From contig NC_087062.1 of NCBI RefSeq assembly GCF_963678635.1, positions 49,738,178 through 49,802,177 of the forward strand: 64,000 nt of DNA, in the 5' to 3' direction. Position numbers and translations under genes: made by a program. This document shows, one piece after another, positions 11,066-26,300 of the stretch. This stretch comes from Symsagittifera roscoffensis (taxonomy: Eukaryota; Xenacoelomorpha; Acoela; Convolutidae). Numbering within the stretch: position 1 is the stretch's first letter; each line of letters begins with the position of its first letter. A model generated the notes under the pieces. The model searched no databases and was not told the DNA's origin. It saw only the letters and a list, made by a program, of their open reading frames with translations.

Positions 11066-14000
11066 TGATGCTTTCTCCAAAATGAGACATTTAGTACCGA
11101 GAGGGGTCATGATTAACCCCAATTTTGCGTGCTTCTGATTTAGTGATATTTTGAAATTTCAATGGCTTGAAGTACTCTTATTTTTTTGAGAAATTGCACA
11201 TTTTCAAGATTTTTTTATGACCAAATAAAATCTTAGCCTAAAAATCTTCTGTTTCTCAAAACTTCCTTTTCAAAAAAAATTCTGGACTCATTCGAAGTGC
11301 TATCACAAGTGTTAATTTACTCCATTTCTACTCCGATTTCTTGACTGCTCAATACATGCAGGTTTTCGTGAAATCTTAAATTTGATTGAGATTTCTAGAT
11401 GTCCTTAATGACGTGGCAATTTAAAAAATAATAATAAATTCGGTTTTTCTTCAGTACTGTGGGAGTTGGTCGATAATTTTGTGCATTTAATGGAAAGATA
11501 TGGTGGCTCAAAACCTGTAGCTTTTGAGCTTAATTGTTTTTTTATGACAAAATCAACTGAAGAGAAAACATTTAATGACTTTTTTCATTCTTATTCTTTT
11601 TGGGGTGCTACGGCAAGAGTTTAGTATTTCTGTGCTTTTTGTCGAAAGATATGACGGCTCTCTTTATTGTCTTTTTGAATTATATCGCTTTTTCTGACAA
11701 TAACGGTAGGCTCCCAGTGGGAGTTTAAAACAATTATGTATTGTATAACAAGACCTATTAACTAACTTAGAGATTTAGCACATTAAAAATAGAAATAAGA
11801 TCAAGAAATACATTGCCAAATGTTAGATAGCATAGACAACTTAATAAACATGTCTCTACGTCCCAACACGTCTACTGCAATATTTCAAACGATACGGCAA
11901 ACTCTAGGTCAAAAACTGAACAGCAGATAAAGCTTCCATGGCGTGAAACGACGCAAAATCAAATGGTTTTTTCTCTACTAAGTTCTCAGTGCAGTAGAAA
12001 TTCATTCTCTATCATGAAATAAAAATACTTGGAGCAATAAGATTCATTTCCAAGCCATATACTTCTTGATGCTGTTTAATCATATCATATTAACATAATA
12101 ACGACTGATGAAAAGATACACAATTCGTTCCTTCCATCAAGTCTGCAGCAATTTTAAAACTTTTGTAAAATTGAAGTTTATTGAATGAAAAATACAAAAA
12201 TTAGTTAGTAGTAAAATTAAAGGTAGTTTCGTTAAATTTATCAGAGTTTCTCGCTTCTCAATATACCTCATCCTTTCACCCTTTCACCTTCTCCCCATTT
12301 TTCCATCCTTGTTTTCTCATCTAAAACAAAACTATAATTATTCGAAAACTAATATCGTTTAATTTTTTTTAAATATTTTAAGCAACTGTTTCTAAATCTT
12401 TTACCTAACTGAAACCTTATACTTACATATTATCAAAGCCTATCTTTGCTTTGTATTAATCTAATTTCCCCTTACAACAGATCATTAACTCTATCCCTTG
12501 ATCTTTGAATTTTAACTTAAAATTCTTTTTTAATTCATTAAAAGACTATTTGATCATCAAGTCTTCCCTTGGATCAATCAGAACATTCTTGTTCTCCCAA
12601 CCCCCTAGAAAAAAGTGTCTAACCAGCTCAAACGTCGATTCACACCCCAACCCTTATCACCGACCCAGGAATAAAAGAAATTTTTTTAAAAACTAACCGT
12701 TTTAATTCGGTTAAAGTGAAGAACTTCGGTTACTCACCCTTCATCTGAGCCCCTCCTCTTAGCTGACTCAGACTAAACGACATCATAAACTTAGTAAGAC
12801 CTATAAAAGAACCTAGCGATCTACTTGTGTTACAACTATGCCTGAACCTTGTAGATTGATTTAATATTCTCCAACCCTTAATCACAAAATCATAACCCTA
12901 AGTAAGATTAAGTAGGTTTTTCTTAAAAGAAATCTTAGCCATCGAGATAGTACATCATTCTAACGAATTGATATACTCTCTCTCCGATCCGTCTATCCCG
13001 ACAACATATGCCCCAAATTAGGATAACCGACAAATATCGTAAGAACTATCAGTTTAGGAAACAAGAATTCTAACCCTTGGATTTTGCAAGCATCATTCTA
13101 AACCTTATGTCAAGAGTTAATGTATGTAGGCATTAAACATTAATACTCCACGTTTGGTTTTTCAAAAATGAAAGATACGATCTTGTAATCACATCACACA
13201 AACAAGAAATAGGATATATTAGATCGAAAAAACAAACGAGAAAAAAGGCAATTACAACAAAACAAAAACTTTATTTTAAGCGAAAATTTTTCAAAACACG
13301 AAACGCAGTTTCGGAATCCGACACAACTACAAAACAAGAACTCCAGGATCTAAAAGAATCAATCGACAAAAATAAACCAATCACCGATAATCAGAATCCA
13401 CAACACCATCATCAATAAAAGGTAAACGCAGAATAAAAAATACATTCCTTCGAAAGCCAGTAAGACTCTACAATTGGAATCAACCAATCAGGCATATTGA
13501 AAGTTAGACAATAACTGTAATCGCACTCAAAAAATGATTCAATGCGACCTAAATTTTGAAAATGACTCTATCCTCCCCGTTGTTATTCATCCACAAAGCG
13601 ATCCCGTCAGAGGACAGGTACAATTTTGTCATAATTTAATTGAAAGTTTATTTGAAAAAGGAAATAGCCCATGTAAGCAAGAATTTCCTGAAGTCAAAAT
13701 TAGAAGACACATACTCGATCACTATCTACCAGGCATCAGTGATATCACATCACACCATGGTTTTTAACCTAATTTATTATCACCACAGCCAGCAAACCAC
13801 TCACCGCACCGGATGCAAACAGATGATGTAGAATTAACTTTCTCAAACGTTTTCACAGAATATATCGAAAATATTCAACATCAAATTTCTCAAAGAGCAA
13901 ACTCAATATTCGCAAACAAGGTTTTCGCTCTCATTTATGGTTATGTATCTATACTAGAATCAAATGACACATTTTACGTATCGCCACTACAAACATCTCG

Positions 14001-14193
14001 ACAAGCAAAAGTAAGACACGAAATAAATCTTTTTTTTTTTGCAATTTTCAGAATCAATTCGTGAGACAATCACAAATAACGATTTATCATTAATAGTAAC
14101 AGTTGATCTACAAAGAATCCTAGCATCTTTCAAATAGATAATTTTCCACACAGTTTTAGATTTAATACCACCAGCAAGACAAAAGCAGAATTG
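11066..14193 (+). repeat. Array 1 unit 3
   Basis: 3,128 bp. It lacks the ATGATGT-CAA-ACATCAT hairpin that the other units carry about 70 nt after the unit marker; a 16-nt segment there is absent. Confidence 0.9.
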
Positions 14194-17061
14194 TGATGCT
14201 TTCTCCAAAATGAGACATTTAGTACCGAGAGGGGTCATGATTAACCCCAATTTTGCGTGCTTCTGATGATGTCAAACATCATTTTAGTGATATTTTGAAA
14301 TTTCAATGGCTTGAAGTACTCTTATTTTTTTGAGAAATTGCACATTTTCAAGATTTTTTTATGACCAAATAAAATCTTAGCCTAAAAATCTTCTGTTTCT
14401 CAAAACTTCCTTTTCAAAAAAAATTCTGGACTCATTCGAAGTGCTATCACAAGTGTTAATTTACTCCAATTCTACTCCGATTTCTTGACTGCTCAATACA
14501 TGCAGGTTTTCGTAAAATCTTAAATTTGATTGAGATTTCTAGATGTCCTTAATGACGTGGCAATTTAAAAAATAATAATAAATTCGGTTTTTCTTCAGTA
14601 CTGTGGGAGTTGGTCGATAATTTTGTGCATTTAATGGAAAGATATGGTGGCTCAAAACCTGTAGCTTTTGAGCTTAATTGTTTTTTTATGACAAAATCAA
14701 CTGAAGAGAAAACATTTAATGACTTTTTTCATTCTTATTCTTTTTGGGGTGCTACGGCAAGAGTTCAGTATTTCTGTGCTTTTTGTCGAAAGATATGACG
14801 GCTCTCTTTATTGTCTTTTTGAATTATATCGCTTTTTCTGACAATAACGGTAGGCTCCCAGTGGGAGTTTAAAACAATTATGTATTGTATAACAAGACCT
14901 ATTAACTAACTTAGAGATTTAGCACATTAAAAATAGAAATAAGATCAAGAAATACATTGCCAATTGTTAGATAGCATAGACAACTTAATAAATATGTCTC
15001 TACGTCCCAACACGTCTACTGCAATATTTCAAACGATACGGCAAACTCTAGGTCAAAAACTGAACAGCAGATAAAGCTTCCATGGCGTGAAACGACGCAA
15101 AATCAAATGGTTTTTTCTCTACAAAGTTCTCAGTGCAGTAGAAATTCATTCTCTATCATGAAATAAAAATACTTGGAGCAATAAGATTCATTTCCAAGCC
15201 ATATACTTCTTGATGCTGTTTAATCATATCATATGAACATAATAACGACTGATGAAAAGATACACAATTCGTTCCTTCCATCAAGTCTGCAGCAATTTTA
15301 AAACTTTTGTAAAATTGAAGTTTATTGAATGAAAAATACAAAAATTAGTTAGTAGTAAAATTAAAGGTAGTTTCGTTAAATTTATCAGAGTTTCTCGCTT
15401 CTCAATATACCTCATCCTTTCACCCTTTCACCTTCTCCCCATTTTTCCATCCTTGTTTTCTCATCTAAAACAAAACTATAATTATTCGAAAACTAATATC
15501 GTTTAATTTTTTTTAAATATTTAAAGCAACTGTTTCTAAATCTTTTACCTAACTGAAACCTTATACTTACATATTATCAAAGCCTATCTTTGCTTTGTAT
15601 TAATCTAATTTCCCCTTACAACAGATCATTAACTCTATCCCTGGATCTTTGAATTTTAACTTAAAATTATTTTTTAATTCATTAAAAGACTATTTGATCA
15701 TCAAGTCTTCCCTTGGATCAATCAGAACATTCTTGTTCTCCCAACCCCCTAGAAAAAAGTGTCTAACCAGCTCAAACGTCGATTCACTCCCCAACCCTTA
15801 TCACCGACCCAGGAATAAAAGAAATTTTTTTAAAAACTAACCGTTTTAATTCGGTTAAAGTGAAGAACTTCGGTTACTCACCCTTCATCTGAGCCCCTCC
15901 TCTTAGCTGACTCAGACTAAACGACATCATAAACTTAGTAAGACCTATAATAGAACCCATCATTCTAAACCTTATGTCAAGAGTTAATGTATGTAGGCAT
16001 TAAACATTAATACTCCACGTTTGGTTTTTCAAAAATGAAAGATACGATCTTGTAATCACATCACACAAACAAGAAATAGGATATATTAGATCGAAAAAAC
16101 AAACGAGAAAAAAGGCAATTACAACAAAACAAAAACTTTATTTTAAGCGAAAATTTTTCAAAACACGAAACGCAGTTTCGGAATCCGACACAACTACAAA
16201 ACAAGAACTCCAGGATCTAAAAGAATCAATCGACAAAAATAAACCAATCACCGATAATCAGAATCCACAACACCATCATCAATAAAAGGTAAACGCAGAA
16301 TAAAAAATACATTCCTTCGAAAGCCAGTAAGACTCTACAATTGGAATCAACCAATCAGGCATATTGAAAGTTAGACAATAACTGTAATCGCACTCAAAAA
16401 ATGATTCAATGCGACCTAAATTTTGAAAATGACTCTATCCTCCCCGTTGTTATTCATCCACAAAGCGATCCCGTCAGAGGACAGGTACAATTTTGTCATA
16501 ATTTAATTGAAAGTTTATTTGAAAAAGGAAATAGCCCATGTAAGCAAGAATTTCCTGAAGTCAAAATTAGAAGACACATACTCGATCACTATCTACCAGG
16601 CATCAGTGATATCACATCACACCATGGTTTTTAACCTAATTTATTATCACCACAGCCAGCAAACCACTCACCGCACCGGATGCAAACAGATGATGTAGAA
16701 TTAACTTTCTCAAACGTTTTCACAGAATATATCGAAAATATTCAACATCAAATTTCTCAAAGAGCAAACTCAATATTCGCAAACAAGGTTTTCGCTCTCA
16801 TTTATGGTTATGTATCTATACTAGAATCAAATGACACATTTTACGTATCGCCACTACAAACATCTCGACAAGCAAAAGTAAGACACGAAATAAATCTTTT
16901 TTTTTTTTGCAATTTTCAGAATCAATTCGTGAGACAATCACAAATAACGATTTATCATTAATAGTAACAGTTGATCTACAAAGAATCCTAGCATCTTTCA
17001 AATAGATAATTTTCCACACAGTTTTAGATTTAATACCACCAGCAAGACAAAAGCAGAATTG
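14194..17061 (+). repeat. Array 1 unit 4 (short)
   Basis: 2,868 bp, about 270 bp shorter than its neighbours in the non-coding segment upstream of the coding-like blocks. It is otherwise nearly identical to units 3 and 5. Confidence 0.9.
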
Positions 17062-20000
17062 TGATGCTTTCTCCAAAATGAGACATTTAGTACCGAGAGG
17101 GGTCATGATTAACCCCAATTTTGCGTGCTTCTGATGATGTCAAACATCATTTTAGTGATATTTTGAAATTTCAATGGCTTGAAGTACTCTTATTTTTTTG
17201 AGAAATTGCACATTTTCAAGATTTTTTTATGACCAAATAAAATCTTAGCCTAAAAATCTTCTGTTTCTCAAAACTTCCTTTTCAAAAAAAATTCTGGACT
17301 CATTCGAAGTGCTATCACAAGTGTTAATTTACTCCAATTCTACTCCGATTTCTTGACTGCTCAATACATGCAGGTTTTCGTAAAATCTTAAATTTGATTG
17401 AGATTTCTAGATGTCCTTAATGACGTGGCAATTTAAAAAATAATAATAAATTCGGTTTTTCTTCAGTACTGTGGGAGTTGGTCGATAATTTTGTGCATTT
17501 AATGGAAAGATATGGTGGCTCAAAACCTGTAGCTTTTGAGCTTAATTGTTTTTTTATGACAAAATCAACTGAAGAGAAAACATTTAATGACTTTTTTCAT
17601 TCTTATTCTTTTTGGGGTGCTACGGCAAGAGTTCAGTATTTCTGTGCTTTTTGTCGAAAGATATGACGGCTCTCTTTATTGTCTTTTTGAATTATATCGC
17701 TTTTTCTGACAATAACGGTAGGCTCCCAGTGGGAGTTTAAAACAATTATGTATTGTATAACAAGACCTATTAACTAACTTAGAGATTTAGCACATTAAAA
17801 ATAGAAATAAGATCAAGAAATACATTGCCAATTGTTAGATAGCATAGACAACTTAATAAATATGTCTCTACGTCCCAACACGTCTACTGCAATATTTCAA
17901 ACGATACGGCAAACTCTAGGTCAAAAACTGAACAGCAGATAAAGCTTCCATGGCGTGAAACGACGCAAAATCAAATGGTTTTTTCTCTACAAAGTTCTCA
18001 GTGCAGTAGAAATTCATTCTCTATCATGAAATAAAAATACTTGGAGCAATAAGATTCATTTCCAAGCCATATACTTCTTGATGCTGTTTAATCATATCAT
18101 ATGAACATAATAACGACTGATGAAAAGATACACAATTCGTTCCTTCCATCAAGTCTGCAGCAATTTTAAAACTTTTGTAAAATTGAAGTTTATTGAATGA
18201 AAAATACAAAAATTAGTTAGTAGTAAAATTAAAGGTAGTTTCGTTAAATTTATCAGAGTTTCTCGCTTCTCAATATACCTCATCCTTTCACCCTTTCACC
18301 TTCTCCCCATTTTTCCATCCTTGTTTTCTCATCTAAAACAAAACTATAATTATTCGAAAACTAATATCGTTTAATTTTTTTTAAATATTTAAAGCAACTG
18401 TTTCTAAATCTTTTACCTAACTGAAACCTTATACTTACATATTATCAAAGCCTATCTTTGCTTTGTATTAATCTAATTTCCCCTTACAACAGATCATTAA
18501 CTCTATCCCTGGATCTTTGAATTTTAACTTAAAATTATTTTTTAATTCATTAAAAGACTATTTGATCATCAAGTCTTCCCTTGGATCAATCAGAACATTC
18601 TTGTTCTCCCAACCCCCTAGAAAAAAGTGTCTAACCAGCTCAAACGTCGATTCACTCCCCAACCCTTATCACCGACCCAGGAATAAAAGAAATTTTTTTA
18701 AAAACTAACCGTTTTAATTCGGTTAAAGTGAAGAACTTCGGTTACTCACCCTTCATCTGAGCCCCTCCTCTTAGCTGACTCAGACTAAACGACATCATAA
18801 ACTTAGTAAGACCTATAAAAGAACCTAGCGATCTACTTGTGTTACAACTATGCCTGAACCTTGTAGATTGATTTAATATTCTCCAACCCTTAATCACAAA
18901 ATCATAACCCTAAGTAAGATTAAGTAGGTTTTTCTTAAAAGAAATCTTAGCCATCGAGATAGTACATCATTCTAACGAATGGATATACTCTCTCTCCGAT
19001 CCGTCTATCCCGACAACATATGCCCCAAATTAGGATAACCGACAAATATCGTAAGAACTATCAGTTTAGGAAACAAGAATTCTAACCCTTGGATTTTGCA
19101 AGCATCATTCTAAACCTTATGTCAAGAGTTAATGTAGGCATTAAACATTAATACTCCACGTTTGGTTTTTCAAAAATGAAAGATACGATCTTGTAATCAC
19201 ATCACACAAACAAGAAATAGGATATATTAGATCGAAAAAACAAACGAGAAAAAAGGCAATTACAACAAAACAAAAACTTTATTTTAAGCGAAAATTTTTC
19301 AAAACACGAAACGCAGTTTCGGAATCCGACACAACTACAAAACAAGAACTCCAGGATCTAAAAGAATCAATCGACAAAAATAAACCAATCACCGATAATC
19401 AGAATCCACAACACCATCATCAATAAAAGGTAAACGCAGAATAAAAAATACATTCCTTCGAAAGCCAGTAAGACTCTACAATTGGAATCAACCAATCAGG
19501 CATATTGAAAGTTAGACAATAACTGTAATCGCACTCAAAAAATGATTCAATGCGACCTAAATTTTGAAAATGACTCTATCCTCCCCGTTGTTATTCATCC
19601 ACAAAGCGATCCCGTCAGAGGACAGGTACAATTTTGTCATAATTTAATTGAAAGTTTATTTGAAAAAGGAAATAGCCCATGTAAGCAAGAATTTCCTGAA
19701 GTCAAAATTAGAAGACACATACTCGATCACTATCTACCAGGCATCAGTGATATCACATCACACCATGGTTTTTAACCTAATTTATTATCACCACAGCCAG
19801 CAAACCACTCACCGCACCGGATGCAAACAGATGATGTAGAATTAACTTTCTCAAACGTTTTCACAGAATATATCGAAAATATTCAACATCAAATTTCTCA
19901 AAGAGCAAACTCAATATTCGCAAACAAGGTTTTCGCTCTCATTTATGGTTATGTATCTATACTAGAATCAAATGACACATTTTACGTATCGCCACTACAA

Positions 20001-20201
20001 ACATCTCGACAAGCAAAAGTAAGACACGAAATAAATCTTTTTTTTTTTGCAATTTTCAGAATCAATTCGTGAGACAATCACAAATAACGATTTATCATTA
20101 ATAGTAACAGTTGATCTACAAAGAATCCTAGCATCTTTCAAATAGATAATTTTCCACACAGTTTTAGATTTAATACCACCAGCAAGACAAAAGCAGAATT
20201 G
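17062..20201 (+). repeat. Array 1 unit 5
   Basis: 3,140 bp. It is very close to units 3 and 4, forming the homogenised core of the array. Confidence 0.9.
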
Positions 20202-23200
20202 TGATGCTTTCTCCAAAATGAGACATTTAGTACCGACAGGTGTCATGATTAACCCCAATTTTGCGTGCTTCTGATGATGTCAAACATCATTTTAGTGATA
20301 TTTTAAAATTTCAATGGCTTATAGTACTCTTTTTTTTGAGAAATTGCACATTTTTCAAGATTTTTTTATGACCAAATAAAAATCTCCTGTTTCTCAAAAC
20401 TTCCTTTTTAAAAAAATTCTGGACTCATTCGAAGTGCTATCACAAAAGTTAATTAACTCCAATTCTACTCCAATTTCTTGACTGCTCAATACATGCAGGT
20501 TTTCGTGAAATCTTAAATTTGATTGAGATTTCTAGATGTCCTTATTGACGTGGCAATTTAAAAATAATAATAAATTCGGTTTTTCTTCAGTACTGTGGGA
20601 GTTAGTCGATAATTTTGTGCATCTAATGGAAATAAATGGTGGCTCAGAACCTGTAGCTTTTGAGGTTAATTATTTTTTTATGACAAAATCAATTGAAGAG
20701 AAAACATTTAATGACTTTTTTTTTCATTCTTATTCTTTTTGGGGTGTTACGGCAAGAGTTCAGTATTTCTCTGCTTTTTGTCGAAAGATATGACGGATCT
20801 GTTTATTGTCTTTTTGAATTATATCATTTTTTTCTGACAATAACGGTAGGCTCCCAGTGGGAGTATAAACCAATTAAATATTGTATAACAATACCTATTA
20901 ACTAACTTAGATTTAGCAAATTAAAAATAGAAATATGATCAAGAAATACATTGCAAAATGTTAGATAACATAGACAACTTAATAAGTATATCTCTACGTC
21001 CCAACACGTCTACTCCAATATTTCAAACGATACGGCAAACACTAGGTCAAAAACTGAATAGCAGATAAAGCTTACAAAGCGTGAAACGACGCAAAATCAA
21101 ATGGTTTTTTCTCTACAAAGTTTTCAGTGCAGTAGATTTTCATTCTCTATCATGAAATAAAAATTACTTGGAGCAATAAGATTCTTTTCCAAGCCATTTA
21201 CTTCTTGATGCTTTATAATCATATCATTTTACCATAATAACGACTGATGAAAAGATACACAATTCGTTCCTTTCATCAAATCTGCAGCAATTTTGAAAAT
21301 TTTGTAAAATTAAAATTTATTGAATGAAAAGTACAAAAATTAGTTAGTAAAATTAAAGTTAGTTTCGTTAAATTTATCAGAGTTTCTTTTTTCTCAATAT
21401 ACCTCATCCTTTCACCTTCTCCCCATTTTTCCATCCTTGTTTTCTCATCTAAAACAAAACTATAATTGTTCGAAAACTATTATCGTTCAATTTTTGTTTA
21501 ATATTTAAAGCAACTGTTTCTAAATTTTTTCATCTTTTACCTCACTGAAACCTTATTCTTACATATTATCAAGGCCTATCCTTGCTTTGTAATAATCTAA
21601 TTTCCCCTTACAACAGATCATCAAGTCTATCCCTGGATCTTTGAATTTTAACTTAAAATTAATTTTAAATTCATTAAAAAACTATTTGATCATCAAGTCT
21701 TCCCTTGTACCAATCAGAACATTCTTGTTCTCCCAACCCCTTAGAAAAAAGTATCTAACCAGCTCAAACGTCGATTCACTCTCCAACCCTTATCACCGAC
21801 CCAGCAATAAAAATTTTTTTTGAAAAACCAACCGTTTTAATTCGGTTAAAGTGAAGAACTTCGGTTACTCACCCTTCATCTGAGCCCCTCCTCTTAGCTG
21901 ACTCAGACTAAACGACATCATAAACTTAGTAAGACCTATAATAGAACCCAGCGATCTACTTGTGTTACAACTTTGCCTGAACCTTGTGGATTGATATAAT
22001 ATTCTCCAACCCTTAATCACAAAATCACAACCCTAACTAAGATTAAGTAGGTTTTTCTTAAAAGAAATCTTAGCCATCGAGAAAGTACATCATTCTAACG
22101 AATTGATATACTCTCTCTCCAATCCGTCTATCCCGACAACATATGCCCCAAAATTAGGATAACCCACAAATATCGTAAGAACTATCAGTTTAGGAAACAA
22201 AAATTCTAACCCTTGTATTTTGCAAGCATCATTCTAAACCTTATGTCAAGAGTTAATGTAGGCATTAAACATTAATACTCCACAATTGTTTAGTCAAAAA
22301 TGAAAGATACGATCATGTAATCACATCACACAAACAAGAAATAGGATAATTTAGATCGAAAAAACAAACGAGAAAAAAGGCAATTACCACAAAACAAAAA
22401 CTAAATTTTAAGCGAAAATTTTCCAAAACACGGAACGCAGTTTCGGAATCCGACACAACTACAAAACAAGAACTCCAGGATCTAAAAGAATCAATTGACA
22501 AAAATAACCTAATCACCGAGAATCAGAATCCACAACACCATCATCAATAAAAGGTAAACGCAGAATAAAAAATAGATACCTTCGAAAGCCAGTAAGACTC
22601 TACAATTGGAATCAACCAATCAGGCATATTGGAAGTTAGACAATAACTGTAATCGCACTCAAAAAATGATTCAATACGACCTAATTTTTGAAAATGACTC
22701 TATCCTCCCCGTTGTTATTCATCCACAAAGCGATCCTGTTAGAGGACAGGTACAATTTTGTCATAATTTAATTGAAAGTTTATTTGAAAAAGGAAATAGC
22801 CCATGTAAGCAAGAATTTCCTGAAGTCAAAATTAGAAGAGACATACTCGATCACTATCTACCAGACATCAGTCATATCACATCACACCATGGTCTTTTAC
22901 TTAAATTATTACCACCACAACCAGCAAACCACTCAACGCACCGGATACAAACAGATGATGTAGAATTACCTTTCTCAAACGTTTTCACAGAATATATCAA
23001 AAATATTCAACATCAAATTTCTCAAAGAGCAAACTCAATATTCGCAAACAAGGTTTTCGCTCTCATTTATAGTTATGTATCTATACCAGAATCAAATGAC
23101 ACATTTTACGTATCACCCCTACAAACATCTCGACAAGCAAAAGTAAGACACGAAGTAAATCTTTTTTCGCAATTTTCAGAATCAATTCGTGAGACAATCA

Positions 23201-23321
23201 CAAATAGCGATTTATCATAAATAGTAACAGTTGATCTACAAAGAATCCTAGCATCGTTCAAATAAGTAATTTTCCACACAGTTTCAGATTTAATACCGCC
23301 AGCAAGACAAAAGCAGAATTG
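20202..23321 (+). repeat. Array 1 unit 6
   Basis: 3,120 bp. It carries scattered substitutions relative to the core units and contains the longest open frame of the family (22606-23220). Confidence 0.9.
22606..23220 (+). CDS. Longest open frame of the array family (about 204 codons)
   Basis: This is the most extended copy of the coding-like block in unit 6. It reads open upstream of the MIQYDLIFENDS start used in other copies, with ...SKTLQLESTNQAYWKLDNN before it. A TTG or an upstream splice would be needed to use that extension; the internal ATG at 22666 is the conservative start. The body matches the 7273-7827 frame with scattered replacements. The openness of the extension suggests the ancestral coding segment began further upstream than the ATG. 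Function unknown. Confidence 0.35.
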   Translation: MESTNQAYWKLDNNCNRTQKMIQYDLIFENDSILPVVIHPQSDPVRGQVQFCHNLIESLFEKGNSPCKQEFPEVKIRRDILDHYLPDISHITSHHGLLLKLLPPQPANHSTHRIQTDDVELPFSNVFTEYIKNIQHQISQRANSIFANKVFALIYSYVSIPESNDTFYVSPLQTSRQAKVRHEVNLFSQFSESIRETITNSDLS

Positions 23322-26300
23322 TGATGCTTTCTCCAAAATGAGACATTTAATATCGAGAGGGGTCATGATTAACCCCAATTTTGCGTGCTTCTGATGATGT
23401 CAAACATCATTTTAGTGATATTTTAAAATTTCAATGGCTTATAGTACTCTTTTTTTTTGAGAAATTGCACTTTTTCTAAGATTTTTTTTATGACCAAATA
23501 AAATCTTAGCGTAAAAATCTTCTGTTTCTCAAAACTTCCTTTTTAAAAAAAATTCTGGACTCATTCGAAGTGCTATCACAAGTATTAATTAACTCCAATT
23601 CTACTCCGATTTCTTGACTGCTCAATACATGCAGCTTTTCGTGAAATCTTAAATTTGATTGAGATTTCTAGATGTCCTTAATGACGTGGCAATTTAAAAT
23701 TAATAATAAATTCGGTTTTTTCTTCAGTACTGTGGGAGTTGGTCGATAATTTTGTGCATTTAATGGAAAGATATGGTGGCTCAAAACCTGTAGCTTTTGA
23801 GCCTAATTGTTTTGAATGACAAAATCAACTGAAGAGAAAACATTTTATGACTTTTTTACATTCTTTTTCTTTTTGGGGTGCTACGGCAAGAGTTCAGTAT
23901 TTCTCTGCTTTTTGTCGAAAGATATGACAGCCCTCTTTATTGTCTTTTTGAATTATATCGCTTTTTCTGACAATAACGGTAGGCTCCCAGTGGGAGTATA
24001 AACCAATTATATCTTGTATAACAAGACCTATTAACTAACTTAGATTTAGCAAATTAAACATAGAAATAAGATCAAGAAATACATTGCAAAATGTTAGATA
24101 ACATAGACAACTTAATAAGTATGTCTCTACGTCCCAACACGTCTACTCCAATTTTTCAAACGATACGGCAAACACTAGGTCAAAAACTGAATAGCAGACA
24201 ATTTTTACATAGCGTGAAACGACGCAAAATCAAATGGTTTTTTCTCTACAAAGTTTTCAGTGCAGTAGATTTTCATTCTCTATCATGAAATAAAAATTAC
24301 TTGGAGCAATAAGATTCTTTTCCAAGCCATATACTTCTTGATGCTTTATAATCATATCATATTAACATAATAACGACTGATGAAAAGATACACAATTCGT
24401 TCCTTTCATCAAATCTCCAGCAATTTTGAAACTTCTGTAAAATTAAAATTTATTGAATAGAAATACAAAAATTAGTTAGTAGTAAAATTAAAGTTAGTTT
24501 TGTTAAATTTATCAGAGTTTCTTGCTTCTCAAGATACCTCATCCTTTCACTTTTTCACCTTCTACCCATTCTTCCATCCTTGTTTCCTCATCTAAAACAA
24601 AACTATAATTATTCGAAAACTAATATCGTTCAATTTTTTTTTAATATTTAAAGCAACTCTTTCTAAATTTTTAAATATTTTACCTAACTGAAATCTTTTA
24701 CTTACTTATCAAGGCCTATCCTTGCTTTGTAGTAATCTAATTTCCCCTTACAACAGATCATCAAGTCTATCCTTGGATCTTTGAGTTTTAACTTTAAATT
24801 AATTTTTAATTCATTAAAAAACTATTTGATCATCAAGTCTTCCCTTGGATCAATCAGAACAAATATTGTTCTCCCAACCCCCTAGAAAAAAGTGTCTAAC
24901 CAGATCATACGTCGATTCACTCTCCAACCCTTATCAACGACCCAGGAATAAATGAAATTACCCATTTTAATTCGGTTAAAGTGACGAACTTCTGTTACTC
25001 ACCCTTCATCTGAGCCCCTCCTCTTAGCTGACTCAGACTAAATGACATCATAAACTTAGTTAGACCTATAATAGAACCTTGCGATCTACTTGTGTTACAA
25101 CTATGCCTGAACCTTGTGGATTGATTTAATGTTCTCCAACCCTTAATCACAAAATCACAACCCTAAGTAAGATTAAGTAGGTTTTTCTTAAAAGAAATCT
25201 TAGCCATCGAGAAAGTACATCATTCTAACGAATTGATGTACTCTCTCTCCAATCCGTCTATCTCGACAACATATGCCCCAAAAATAGGATAACCCACAAA
25301 TATCGTAAGAACTATTAGTTTAGGAAACGAAAATTCTAACCCCTGGATTTTGCAAGCATCATTCTAAACCTTATGTCAAGAGTTAATTTAGGCATTAAAC
25401 ATTAATACTCCACAATTGTTTAATTAAAAATGAAAGATACGATCTTGTAATCACATCACACGAACAAGAAATAGGATATATTAGATCGAAAAAAAACAAA
25501 CGAGAAAAAAGGCAGTTACAACAAAACAAAAAATTTTCAAGCGAATTTTTTCCAAAACACGAAACGCAGTTTCGGAATCCGACACAACTACAATACAAGA
25601 ACTCCAAGATCTAAAAAGAATCAATCGACAAAAATAACCCAATCACCGAGAATCAGAATCCACAACACCATTATCAATAAAAGGTAAACGCAGAATAAAA
25701 AACACATACCTTCGAAAGCCAGTAAGACTCTACAATTGGAATCAACCAATCAGGCATATTGAAAGTTAGACAATAACTGTAATCGCACACAAAAAATTAT
25801 TCAATACGACCTAAATTTTGAAAATGACTCTATCTTCCCCGTTGTTATTCATCCACAAAGCGATCCCGCTAGAGGACAGGTACAATTTTGTCATATTTTA
25901 ATTGAAAATTTATATGAAAAAGGAAATAGCCCATGTAAGCAAGAATTTCCTGAAGTCAAAATTAGAAGACACATACTCGATCACTATCTACCAGGCATCA
26001 GTAATATCACATCACTCCATGGTTTTTTACTTAAAATATTACCACCACAACCAGCAAACCACTCACCGCACCGGATACAAACAGATGATGTAGAATTACC
26101 TTTCTCAAACGTTTTCACAGAATATATCAAAAATATTCAACATCAAATTTCTCAAAGAGCAAACTCAATATTCGCAAACAAGGTTTTTGCTCCTATTTAT
26201 AGTTATGTATCTATACTAGAATCAAATGACACATTTTACGTATCACCACTACAAACATCTCGACAAGCAAAAGTAAGACACGAAATAAATCTTTTTTTTT